A DNA stretch of 64,000 nt from Streptomyces sp. DH12. Its GTDB lineage: Bacteria; Actinomycetota; Actinomycetes; Streptomycetales; Streptomycetaceae. The stretch covers positions 124,001 to 188,000 of the forward strand of contig NZ_JAHWGT010000013.1 of assembly GCF_020873895.1 (NCBI RefSeq), read 5' to 3'. Numbering within the stretch: the stretch's first letter is position 1; each line of letters starts with the position of its first letter. Under the pieces are notes generated by a model. It worked only from the letters and a program-made list of their open reading frames with translations, was not told the origin of the DNA and did not search any database. Positions 26,150 to 33,573 of the stretch are shown here, in pieces. The position numbers and the translations under genes were made by a program.

Positions 26150-26678
26150 GAAGGACCTGGCCAGGATGCTCGCGGCGAGCGCCGCGGACGACGGCATCCT
26201 CGGTTACGCGGAGACCCCCTCGGCGGCCCAGCAGGCGGGGTTCGTCGACGGGGTGGAGCAGCTGGTCTCCGGCGGCGGCGGTCACCTCCTGATCGGCGAG
26301 GACGAGGAGGGGGTGGCGGCGATGTGCGTGATGAAGACCAACGGCATGCCCAACTGCCGCCACCTGGCGGAGGTGATGAAGGCGTACCTGGAGCCCCGGG
26401 TGCGCGGCACCTCGGCCGTGTACCAGCTGGTCGAGCAGGTCTGCGCGAAGGCGACGGAGGTGGGCGTCGAGACGCTCACCATCGACGTCCGCGAGGACTC
26501 CAAGGCCCACCGGGTGTGGTCGCGCTTCGGCTTCACCTCCTACGGCGTCCTCGACGACTACGCCCGCGTGGACGGGACGTCGTACCGCGGCCACTACATG
26601 CGCCACGGCGTCCGGGAGCTGGCGGCCTCCGTGGCCGAGCGGACCCGGGCGCGGTCCGGCGGGGCGGCCGTGAGCTGA
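26097..26678 (+). CDS. GNAT-family N-acetyltransferase
   Basis: About 193 residues with a GNAT fold: a central strand-loop HLLIGEDEEGVAAMCVMK, the acyl-CoA-binding beta4-alpha3 region VMKAYLEPRVRGTSAVYQLVEQVCAKA, and ETLTIDVREDSKAHRVWSRFGF, where family members position substrate. The target is unknown; self-protection by N-acetylation of an amino-acid-like product, or a tailoring step, would fit the cluster. The GTG at 26097 overlaps the upstream gene by 53 bp behind AGAGAGCGGA; a second GTG 12 bases later is possible. Confidence 0.82.
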   Translation: MGSSVLTWHWPVDVRAHEKDLARMLAASAADDGILGYAETPSAAQQAGFVDGVEQLVSGGGGHLLIGEDEEGVAAMCVMKTNGMPNCRHLAEVMKAYLEPRVRGTSAVYQLVEQVCAKATEVGVETLTIDVREDSKAHRVWSRFGFTSYGVLDDYARVDGTSYRGHYMRHGVRELAASVAERTRARSGGAAVS

Positions 26679-26803
26679 CTTTCCGTCAGACCACCCGTCC
26701 ACCGGCCGGAACGGACGGGGCGCGCGGCGCCTGACCGCGTTCATTCACAACGCACCGCACCACGGGCCCGGGGACGCCGGCCACGACACAGGCAGGGAGA
26801 GAC

Positions 26804-28213
26804 ATGCCGCCCTCTGAGGAAGAGACCAGTACGCGCACGCCCGAAGCACCCCCCTCCGGCGGTTCCGGCGGTTCCGCGGGGGCCGGGGTGTCCCGGCACG
26901 GGCGGACCCTGCTGTTCGTCGCCGTGGCCCTGGGCTTCGTCATCGCGCTGCTGTCCTCGTCGATCAAGAACACGCTCACGGCGTTCTACGTCTCCATGAC
27001 GGAGGACTTCGACGTGTCACGCGGCACGTTCGCGATCGCCCCGTCGGCGTTCATGCTGACGTACGCGGTCGCGTCGCCGGTGATGGGCTTCGTCGCCGAC
27101 CGGTTCGGCGCGCGCAAGTCCCTGGCCGGCGGCCTCGTCCTCGGCGGCGTGCTCTTCCTGGTGGGCGGCTACACCCAGTCGTTCGCCGTCTTCACGGTGG
27201 TCTACGGGGTGGGCCTGGCGATCTCGTACACGGCGATCTCGTACGTGCCGCTGGGCGTCCTCGTCGACGAGCTGTTCCCCCCGCACCGCCGGGGCGTCAC
27301 CTACGCGATCCTCATGAACGGCACCGCCGTCGGCTTCGTCGCGCTGCTGCCGCTGTGGATCCAGCTGGACGAGGGCACGGTCTGGCGGTCGGTCTTCCGC
27401 TGGCTGGGCATCGTCCTGCTGGTCATCACCGTCGTCGCCCTGCTCGTCCTGCCCAAGGAGGGCGGTTCGGCCGGCGCCGCGGCGCGGGAGGGCGCGGAGC
27501 CCCAGCGCAAGACCAGCCAGGGCATGCTCTCGGAGGTGCTCGGCTCGCGGGTCTTCTGGACGATCAGCCTCGCCTTCTTCGGCTGCGGCGTCACGATGGC
27601 CTTCGTCGACGTCCACCTGGTGGCCCACCTCGACCACATCGGCCTGGGCGCGAACGTCGCGAGCACCACGGTGGCGCTGCTCGGCGCCGCCGAGATCGTG
27701 GGCGCGCTGGTCGCCGGCTACTTCTGCGACCGCGGCCACGGCGTCAAGGTGCTCGTCTGGAGCTACCTGGTGCGCGCGCTGTCGCTGGTCATCCTCATGG
27801 CGGCGCCCACGGCGCTGGCCGCCAACGTCTTCGGGCTGCTCTTCGGCATCACGTACCTGGGCACCGTGGTGGCCAGCTCGATGTACCTGATCAACTCCCT
27901 GGACGCCCGCGCCAAGGGCCTCGCGCTCGGCCTCATGTGGTTCATCCACCAGATCGGCGCCTTCGTCGCCAGCGAGGGCGGCGGCATCAGCTACGACACG
28001 CTCCAGTCGTACGACCCGGTGGTCGTCTTCTCGGCGGTCATCGCGCTCGTCTCCACCGTCATCATCGCGGTGTGGCTGCCGCGCGTCCTGCGCGCCACGG
28101 CGGCCCCGGCCGTCGACGGCAAGGTCCCCGACGGCAAGACCCCCGACGGGCAGACGGCCGGCAGCGAGACGGCCGACGGCAAGGCGCTCGGCACGGGAGC
28201 CGCCGAGCGCTGA
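26804..28213 (+). CDS. MFS transporter (OFA/monocarboxylate-porter-like), end of cluster
   Basis: 469 residues with about twelve transmembrane segments, a short Pro/Gly/Ser-rich N-terminal tail and a DGK/DGQ-repetitive C-terminal tail (VPDGKTPDGQT). The MFS loop motif GFVADRFGARKSL lies between TM2 and TM3, and the domain duplicate begins after KTSQGMLSEVLGSRVFW. The fold is that of MCT/OFA-type carriers for organic acids; export of the cluster product or uptake of a precursor is inferred. The ATG at 26804 follows GGCAGGGAGAGAC. A 125-bp gap separates it from the GNAT gene, so it may have its own promoter. Confidence 0.88.
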   Translation: MPPSEEETSTRTPEAPPSGGSGGSAGAGVSRHGRTLLFVAVALGFVIALLSSSIKNTLTAFYVSMTEDFDVSRGTFAIAPSAFMLTYAVASPVMGFVADRFGARKSLAGGLVLGGVLFLVGGYTQSFAVFTVVYGVGLAISYTAISYVPLGVLVDELFPPHRRGVTYAILMNGTAVGFVALLPLWIQLDEGTVWRSVFRWLGIVLLVITVVALLVLPKEGGSAGAAAREGAEPQRKTSQGMLSEVLGSRVFWTISLAFFGCGVTMAFVDVHLVAHLDHIGLGANVASTTVALLGAAEIVGALVAGYFCDRGHGVKVLVWSYLVRALSLVILMAAPTALAANVFGLLFGITYLGTVVASSMYLINSLDARAKGLALGLMWFIHQIGAFVASEGGGISYDTLQSYDPVVVFSAVIALVSTVIIAVWLPRVLRATAAPAVDGKVPDGKTPDGQTAGSETADGKALGTGAAER

Positions 28214-28222
28214 CCGCGCCGG

Positions 28223-28417
28223 TCACATCCCGTGGCCGTGCCCGTCCAGCTCCCTGCGCTCCCCCTGCTCGACCCCGGTCTCCGCCCCCGCGGGGTGGAG
28301 GCCGGGCGCCACCACGCCGGCGAGCACGCCGACGTAATACGCCCAGAAGAACAACAGCGCGAGCAGCGCCACGAAGCCGAAGAACTGCCGCGGTGGTGCC
28401 CACCGGGAACTCGCCAT
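28223..28417 (-). CDS. Small single-pass membrane protein
   Basis: A 64-residue ORF with one hydrophobic helix (FFGFVALLALLFFWAYYVGVLAGVV) after a short basic-aromatic N-terminus, and a polar tail ending HGHGM. The start is preceded by GAGGGGGAGAG, an excellent ribosome site. It converges with the MFS gene, with only 9 bp between stop codons. No family was recognised. It is supported by composition, membrane segment and ribosome site. Confidence 0.65.
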   Translation of the reverse strand: MASSRWAPPRQFFGFVALLALLFFWAYYVGVLAGVVAPGLHPAGAETGVEQGERRELDGHGHGM

Positions 28418-28763
28418 CTCTCCCCCTCGAAGTCCCGCAGCCGGAAAAAGCCTCGGTGACGCGATACTAGGCGCGCCGGCGACGCCGCGGGAACAGCGCC
28501 CGCCCCATTCCCGGCCCTCGCGCCGGCGCCCGAACGCCCCCGCGCCGCGCCGTATACAAAGCCTCCGGAAAATTCACCGGAGCGCGGGAACCGCAGCCCC
28601 CGGCCAACCGACCAACATCCCGTCGGCCGACGGTCGGTGAACCGCCGATCCCCTTCTCACCATGCGGATCTCGGTTGACTCCGGTGGCGACTCGTACGGT
28701 ACGGTGACGCGCACCCGCGCATCAATCACCGGCCTTGACACTTCGGGGGAGGGAGCGGGCCGC
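28418..28763. other. Intergenic region upstream of the NB-ARC regulator
   Basis: About 345 bp with no credible gene, upstream of both the small membrane gene (minus) and the NB-ARC regulator (plus). It contains a short hairpin CTCCGG/CCGGAG (28563-28582) in a locally AT-richer patch, and a possible plus-strand promoter with TTGACT at 28675-28680 and TACGGT at 28700-28705 (19-bp spacer). TTGACA also occurs at 28735-28740, close to the start codon. Confidence 0.4.
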
Positions 28764-30146
28764 GTGTCACAGACGTCGGAACTCGACGGAATTCGGACCC
28801 TTGACGAGTTCGTCATCCAGCTACGCGCGTTGAAGATGAGGGTCGGCAATCCGTCCATCACCGAGATAACGCGCCGTGTTCACCGCGACTGGCGGCGGGC
28901 GGGCCGGCCGAGAAGCGAGTGGCCCGCCCGCTCCACCATCGGGAACTGTTTCCAGACGGGCCGCCGGCGGCCGAATTCCGATCTCCTGCTCGCGGTGGTC
29001 CGCGCGCTGGCGATGGACGACCAGGACCTGCTCGCCGCGTGGAGCCGCGCGCTGCACGCGGCCCTCGGCGAGGCGGCGTCCGGCCCCGGCGTCCGGGTCA
29101 CCGACAAGATCCCGCCGCCGCCCGACGGCACGCTGGTGCGCGGCCCCCTCCTGGACGAGGCCCTGCGCCTCCTGGAACTCCCCGGCAACGGCCGCACCGT
29201 GGTCCTGGAGGGCCCGGTGGGCGCGGGCAAGAGCACCCTCGCGCACGAGCTGGGCCGCCACCTCGTCACCGCGCGCCACGCCCGGGGCCCCGTCCTCGTC
29301 GCCGACCTCCACGGCACCCACCCGGCGGCGCCCCCGGCGACCCCCTTCACCGTCCTCGGCCACCTGCTGCGGGTCCTCGGCACGCCCATGGCCGACGTAC
29401 CGGCCTCCACCGAGCGCCGCACCGTCCTGCTGCGCCGCCTCCTGGCGGGCACCGGGGCGCTGCTGATCCTGGACGACGCCTACGACGCGGAGCAGGTACG
29501 GCCGTTGCTGCCCGGACCCCGCGCGGGCCACACCGTGATCACCACCCGGCGCTCCTTCGGCGGCGCGGACATCGGCGGGCGCGTACGGGTCCCGCCGTGC
29601 GAGACGGCCGACTCGCTGCGGATCCTGCGCGCCGCCGCGGGCGCCGCGCGCATCGACGCCGACCCGATCGCCGCGACGCTGATCGGCGAGGCCGTGGGCC
29701 ACCTCCCGCAGGCCCTGGTGATCGTCGGCCGGCACGTCGCCGCCCACCCGGACTGGCCGCTCGCCGACTACCACGAGCACGTCGTCGCCTCGCTCGCGCT
29801 GCGCGGCGGCATGGGCCGCTCCTTCGCCGCCTCCGAGCAGCGGGTGTCGCGCGACGCGCGCCGCCTGCTGCGGCTGCTGACCCTGCTGCCCGCCGCGTAC
29901 ACCGACGTGCGCACCGCGGCCCGCCTCGCCGGCACGAGCCCGCAGGACGCCGCGGACCGCCTCACCGAACTCGTCGCGGCCGGCCTGCTCGAACACCTCG
30001 GGCCGGGCCTGTACGGGCTCGGCAGGCTCGTCCACTCCTACGCCCGGGCCCGGTTGCGCCTCGACGAGCCGGTGAGCCGGGTGCAGGAGGCACTCGCCCG
30101 GCTGCACCGGCGCCCCGCCCGCAGCGCGGAGGCCGTGGGCCGCTGA
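28764..30146 (+). CDS. NB-ARC ATPase regulator with N-terminal helical/HTH-like domain
   Basis: About 460 residues. Residues 1-90 (LDEFVIQLRALKMRVGNPS, ITRRVHRDW, STIGNCFQTGRRRPN) match the helix-turn-helix-like N-terminus common in streptomycete NB-ARC/TPR regulators. Then come Walker A LEGPVGAGKSTLAHE, Walker B GALLILDDAYDAEQV and ITTRRSFGG. The winged C-terminal part is short, and no TPR array follows. The GTG at 28764 lies after GGGGGAGGGAG. It is a likely STAND-type signalling regulator; its position right after the biosynthetic cluster makes it a candidate second regulator. Confidence 0.85.
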   Translation: MSQTSELDGIRTLDEFVIQLRALKMRVGNPSITEITRRVHRDWRRAGRPRSEWPARSTIGNCFQTGRRRPNSDLLLAVVRALAMDDQDLLAAWSRALHAALGEAASGPGVRVTDKIPPPPDGTLVRGPLLDEALRLLELPGNGRTVVLEGPVGAGKSTLAHELGRHLVTARHARGPVLVADLHGTHPAAPPATPFTVLGHLLRVLGTPMADVPASTERRTVLLRRLLAGTGALLILDDAYDAEQVRPLLPGPRAGHTVITTRRSFGGADIGGRVRVPPCETADSLRILRAAAGAARIDADPIAATLIGEAVGHLPQALVIVGRHVAAHPDWPLADYHEHVVASLALRGGMGRSFAASEQRVSRDARRLLRLLTLLPAAYTDVRTAARLAGTSPQDAADRLTELVAAGLLEHLGPGLYGLGRLVHSYARARLRLDEPVSRVQEALARLHRRPARSAEAVGR

Positions 30147-30286
30147 CCACCCGGGTCCGGCGGGCCCGGCCGTCAACCTCGCACCTGCGAGGTACCGCGG
30201 CGGCCGGGCCTCTGGTGACGTGGTCCCCACAGCGGCACACCGCAGACGACCGCGCCGCTGCCGGAACCCGTCGAGGGGGAACAACC

Positions 30287-30670
30287 ATGTTCGAGAAGAT
30301 CGCACGAGGCGCCGCCGCACTGGTGCTGACGACCGGAGCCGTCGCAGCGGGCACCGCCACCGCCCGGGCCGGCGAGCAGGGGGCGCAGCAGCGGGACTAC
30401 GCGGGCTGCAAGGTCGGCTACGCGTGCATGTACCAGAGCCAGGCCGACTGGGAGGCCGGCAAGCCCAGCCACCGCTGGTACACCTACGGGGCCCACAACC
30501 TCAGCAACCAGGTCGGCGCGAAGATCGTCTTCAACAACCAGCACTCGGGCGCCAAGATCCAGATGTGCTTCGGCTACAACGGCGCCGACTGCACGGGCGA
30601 CATCGTCCACAGCTGGAGCTACAAGGCGATCGACATCACGCCGGTGAACAGCGTCCGCCTCTTCGCCTGA
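30287..30670 (+). CDS. Secreted peptidase-inhibitor I36-like protein
   Basis: 127 residues with a Sec signal peptide (FEKIARGAAALVLTTGAVAAGTATARA, cleavage near residue 29). The mature domain has four cysteines (GCKVGYACMY, MCFGYNGADC) and the compact beta pattern YACMYQSQADWEAGK...HNLSNQVG...SVRLFA seen in I36/SMI-like beta-gamma-crystallin-fold proteins. Family members include inhibitors of metalloproteases; inhibition here is inferred. The ribosome site is GAGGGGGA. A strong hairpin follows the gene. Confidence 0.82.
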   Translation: MFEKIARGAAALVLTTGAVAAGTATARAGEQGAQQRDYAGCKVGYACMYQSQADWEAGKPSHRWYTYGAHNLSNQVGAKIVFNNQHSGAKIQMCFGYNGADCTGDIVHSWSYKAIDITPVNSVRLFA

Positions 30671-30729
30671 CGCCCCCGACGGGGTGGGGACGCCCGGCCA
30701 CGCGCCGCGCCTGCCGCCCCGTCACCACG

Positions 30730-30765
30730 GTGAGGGCCTCCACGGCGATCCGTGCGGGCCCTCAC
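30730..30765 (+). terminator. Terminator hairpin after the I36-like gene
   Basis: GTGAGGGCC (30730-30738) pairs with GGCCCTCAC (30757-30765), and inner CACGG pairs with CCGTG around a CGAT loop. This near-perfect long stem lies 59 bp past the stop codon. There is no U-tract, which is usual for Streptomyces. Confidence 0.6.
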
Positions 30766-30920
30766 TCCCGCGCACACGTCTTCCTCGTCCGCCCGATCGC
30801 CCACCCCGCCGCCACGGGCGCCCCGTTCGCGACCGCCCCGCACCGGGGTCGTGGGGCATCCGGGGGACGCCGGCGTGTCGCTACGACACCGCGGCTGCCA
30901 CCGGGGTGCACCGTGGCGTG

Positions 30921-30963
30921 AAAAAGCCCGTGACGCAGGTGAATCCTTCCTGCGGCCACGGGC
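30921..30963 (-). terminator. Rho-independent terminator of the CAU tRNA
   Basis: Read on the minus strand, GCCCGTG (30963-30957) pairs with CACGGGC (30932-30926), with inner CGCAGG/CCTGCG pairing, followed directly by TTTTT (30925-30921). It lies 2 bp past the encoded CCA end of the tRNA. This is an unusually classical terminator for this genome. Confidence 0.8.
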
Positions 30964-30965
30964 CG

Positions 30966-31042
30966 TGGTGGGGCGGGTGGGACTCGAACCCACGGCCGAC
31001 GGATTATGAGTCCGCTGCTCTAACCGGCTGAGCTACCGCCCC
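30966..31042 (-). tRNA. tRNA with CAU anticodon (elongator Met or lysidine-type Ile)
   Basis: The minus-strand cloverleaf begins GGGGCGGTAGCTCAG, has anticodon loop CTCATAA (anticodon CAT), T-arm GGTTCGAGTCC and acceptor closure CCGCCCC, with discriminator A and an encoded CCA (30966-30968). The 7-bp acceptor stem is perfect. The initiator is excluded because the first acceptor pair is G-C and the D-arm is of elongator type. CAU is shared by elongator Met and the TilS-modified Ile2 tRNA; the sequence alone does not settle which. Confidence 0.9.
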
Positions 31043-31230
31043 GTGCGGCGCGTCGCGCACATTTGTGCGCGCCGTCTGCCGCAGCATAGCCGCTCATACG
31101 ATCTCCTGCTCCGGATGGTCGGCAACGCACGTCCTTGAGGACTGCCGCGGCCCGGCGATGGTTCCCGACGCGCCGGGGAAAGCCGGGAGGAGCCCGGGAG
31201 GGGGACCCGAGAGGGGAGCCCGGGAAACGA

Positions 31231-31258
31231 GAGAGAGGGCCCCGTAGGACCCTCTCTC
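31231..31258 (-). terminator. Possible terminator of the tRNA-Asn pair
   Basis: GAGAGAGGG (31231-31239) pairs with CCCTCTCTC (31250-31258) around a 10-nt loop, immediately beyond the 3' end of the tandem minus-strand tRNA-Asn genes. Only a short TCGTTT follows on the minus strand. Confidence 0.5.
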
Positions 31259-31265
31259 GTCACTG

Positions 31266-31338
31266 CTCCCCCGGCTGGACTCGAACCAGCAACCCTCCGG
31301 TTAACAGCCGAATGCTCTGCCAATTGAGCTACAGGGGA
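31266..31338 (-). tRNA. tRNA-Asn (GTT), copy 1
   Basis: A 73-nt minus-strand cloverleaf starting TCCCCTGTAGCTCAATTGG, with anticodon loop CTGTTAA (anticodon GTT), T-arm GGTTCGAGTCC, acceptor pairing TCCCCTG/CGGGGGA and discriminator G. No CCA is encoded. It differs from copy 2 mainly in the anticodon stem and T-stem (ATTCGGCTG...CCGGAGGG). Confidence 0.95.
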
Positions 31339-31343
31339 TCGCG

Positions 31344-31416
31344 CTCCCCCGACTGGACTCGAACCAGTAACCTGCCGGTTAACAGCCGGCTGCTCTGCCA
31401 ATTGAGCTACAGGGGA
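31344..31416 (-). tRNA. tRNA-Asn (GTT), copy 2
   Basis: A 73-nt minus-strand cloverleaf with the same acceptor stem and anticodon loop CTGTTAA as copy 1, but anticodon-stem and T-stem changes (GCCGGCTG, GTTACTGG). Only 5 bp separate the two genes, so they are co-transcribed. No CCA is encoded; discriminator G. Confidence 0.95.
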
Positions 31417-31600
31417 TTGCTGCGTTGCACCGAACGTACCCACCCGGGGCCTCCCGGACGGCGCGCGCTCGCTGCGACACATACATTAGCGCAAGCTGGG
31501 GGGTGCTCCGCCAATCGGTACCGTCCCGGCCTGCCGGGTGTGACCCCCGCCCCCGCGGGCAGGCGGCCGGCAGCGACGCCTACGGAGAAGGGTGGCAGCC

Positions 31601-31900
31601 ATGCGGTACAAGATCACGTTCGCCGTCGGAGCGGCGGTCGGGTACGTCCTGGGCACCAGGGCCGGCCGGGAGCGGTACGAGCAGCTGCGCGCCTCGGCGC
31701 GCCGGCTCTCGGAGAACCCCGCCGTCCGCAACGTCACGGAGTCGGCCACGCAGACCGGCCGGCAGGTGGCGGGCCGGGCGTACCACACGGTGAGCGAGCG
31801 GGTCGGCGACCGGATGCCGGAGACGGTGTCCGAGCGGGTCAGGTCGCTGCGGGGCCGCGGCCGGGGCACCGAGGACGAGTGGGGCACCAGCAACACCTGA
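31601..31900 (+). CDS. YtxH-like small membrane-associated protein
   Basis: 99 residues. An N-terminal hydrophobic segment (YKITFAVGAAVGYVLGTRAGRERYEQ) of the YtxH/general-stress type is followed by a charged helical region with heptad-like ARRLSENPAVRNVTES and repeated VSERV motifs, and an acidic tail. The function is unknown; YtxH homologues are envelope-stress proteins. The ATG at 31601 sits after GGAGAAGGG; a GTG at 31592 is an alternative. Confidence 0.8.
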   Translation: MRYKITFAVGAAVGYVLGTRAGRERYEQLRASARRLSENPAVRNVTESATQTGRQVAGRAYHTVSERVGDRMPETVSERVRSLRGRGRGTEDEWGTSNT

Positions 31901-31964
31901 CCCGGGCGGGCGCGGGCGTCACCGACGGGCCGGTTCCGGGTCGGAGTACGGCAGAATCTCCTTC

Positions 31965-33404
31965 ATGGGGATAGTCGCCGGGTTGGACAGTTCGTCGGGT
32001 TCCACACGCATCGTCGTCTGCGACGCGGACACGGGCGCCGTCCTGCGCCAGGGGTACGCCGCGCACCCCCTCGAGCCGAAGGCGACCGAGGTCGACCCGC
32101 AGGCGTGGCTGCTCTCGCTGGGCGAGGCCGCGGCGGGCGGGCTGCTCGAAGGGGTGCAGGCCATCGGCGTCTCCGCGCAGCAGCACGGCCTGGTCCCCCT
32201 GGACCACCAGGGCGTCCCCGTGCGGGACGCCCTCGTCGGCAACGACAAGCGGGCGCAGGTCGCGGCCGCGGACCTGGTGGAGTCGCTGGGCGGGCGGCAG
32301 GCGTGGGCGGACGCCGTGGGCTGCGTGCCGGGCGCGGCGCACCCCGTGGCGAAGCTCCGGTGGCTGGCCCGTACCGAACCGGACGCCGCGCGGCGGGTCG
32401 CCGCGGTCCTCCAGCCGCAGGACTGGCTGGTGTGGCAGCTGCTGGGCCGGCCCGCCCGGCGGACCACCGACCGGGGCGGCGCCTCCGGCACCGGCTACTG
32501 GTCGGCGGCCACCGGGGCGTACCGGCCGGACCTGGTCGAGCTCGCGCTGGGCCACCGGGCGGCGCTGCCGGAGGTGCTGGGCCCGGCGGAGGCAGCGGGC
32601 GTGACCCCCGAGGGGCTGCTCATCTCCGCCGGCACCGGCGAGACGATGGCCGCCGCGCTGGGCCTGGGGCTCGGCGTCGGGGACGCCGTGGTGTCGCTCG
32701 GGGCGTCGGGCTCGGTGATGGCGGTCCACCACACGGCCCTCGCCGACGGCCAGGGCATGATCACCGCGTTCGCCGACGCGGCCGGGACCCACCTGCCGGT
32801 GGTGTACACCTCGAACGCCGTGCGGGCGCTGCGCGGCACGGCGGAGATGCTGGGAGTGGCGGGCCTGGAGGAGCTGTCGGCGCTGGCGCTGAAGTCGACG
32901 CCGGGCGCCTCGGGGCTGGTGCTCCTGCCCTACCTGGAGGGTGAGCGCACACCGCCGCTGCCGCACACGGCCGGCACGCTGAGCGGGTTGCGCCGCGAGT
33001 CGATGAAGCCCGAGCACCTGGCGCGGGCGGCGTTCGAGGGCATGCTCTGCTCCCTCGCCGACGCGATGGACGTGCTGCGCCGGCGCGGCGCCGAGGTGCG
33101 GCGGGTGTTCCTGCTGGGTGCCGCGGCGGAGCTGCCGGCCGTGCAGGCGGCGGCGCCCGCGATCTTCGGGGCGCAGGTCGTCGTGCCGCAGCCCGCCGAC
33201 TACACGGCGCTCGGCGCCGCCCGCCAGGCCGCCTGGGCGCTCGGCACCGCGCACGGCACGCTCGGCCCGCAGACGCCGCCCGCCTGGCGGGGCGCCGCGG
33301 CGCAGGTCTTCGAGCCGGGCGAGGAGCTGGCGGTGGGGCAGGCGGTGCGCCAGCAGTACGGCGCGACCCGCGACCAGCTGCACCCGGGGGCGTTCGGCGC
33401 CTAG
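31965..33404 (+). CDS. FGGY-family carbohydrate kinase (xylulokinase-like)
   Basis: 479 residues of the FGGY sugar-kinase fold. It has the N-terminal phosphate-1 region GIVAGLDSSSGSTRIVVCD, substrate-side GVSAQQHGLVPLD and GNDKR, C-terminal ISAGTGETMAAALGLGLGVGD, and ATP-side LLPYLEGERTPPLP. Xylulokinases have the SGQMHG-type motif where this protein has SAQQHG, so D-xylulose is likely but not certain. Monocistronic, with no sugar transporter or isomerase nearby. Confidence 0.88.
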   Translation: MGIVAGLDSSSGSTRIVVCDADTGAVLRQGYAAHPLEPKATEVDPQAWLLSLGEAAAGGLLEGVQAIGVSAQQHGLVPLDHQGVPVRDALVGNDKRAQVAAADLVESLGGRQAWADAVGCVPGAAHPVAKLRWLARTEPDAARRVAAVLQPQDWLVWQLLGRPARRTTDRGGASGTGYWSAATGAYRPDLVELALGHRAALPEVLGPAEAAGVTPEGLLISAGTGETMAAALGLGLGVGDAVVSLGASGSVMAVHHTALADGQGMITAFADAAGTHLPVVYTSNAVRALRGTAEMLGVAGLEELSALALKSTPGASGLVLLPYLEGERTPPLPHTAGTLSGLRRESMKPEHLARAAFEGMLCSLADAMDVLRRRGAEVRRVFLLGAAAELPAVQAAAPAIFGAQVVVPQPADYTALGAARQAAWALGTAHGTLGPQTPPAWRGAAAQVFEPGEELAVGQAVRQQYGATRDQLHPGAFGA

Positions 33405-33410
33405 CGCGCG

Positions 33411-33490
33411 GGGCGGACGGCGCGGGGCGGACGGCGGACGGCGCCCAGCGGGCGGGGCGGACGGCGGACGGCGCCCAGCGGGCGGGGCGG
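33411..33490. repeat. 30-bp direct tandem repeat in intergenic DNA
   Basis: The unit GGGGCGGACGGCGGACGGCG plus CCCAGCGGGC occurs at 33424-33453 and again exactly at 33454-33483, with partial copies on both sides (33411 and 33484). It lies between the kinase stop and the ABC transporter promoter region. It is likely replication-slippage sequence; no function was identified. Confidence 0.8.
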
Positions 33491-33573
33491 GTGGCGCGGG
33501 GTGGGCGGCGCGGGGCGCGGGTCCGCGAAAACCCGTTCGTAACGCGACAGGCCCGCGGGCGATAGTTGAATCC

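Noticed and set aside
31043-31265. A further RNA gene between the CAU tRNA and the first tRNA-Asn
   Set aside because: No cloverleaf or conserved RNA structure is apparent apart from the terminator hairpin.
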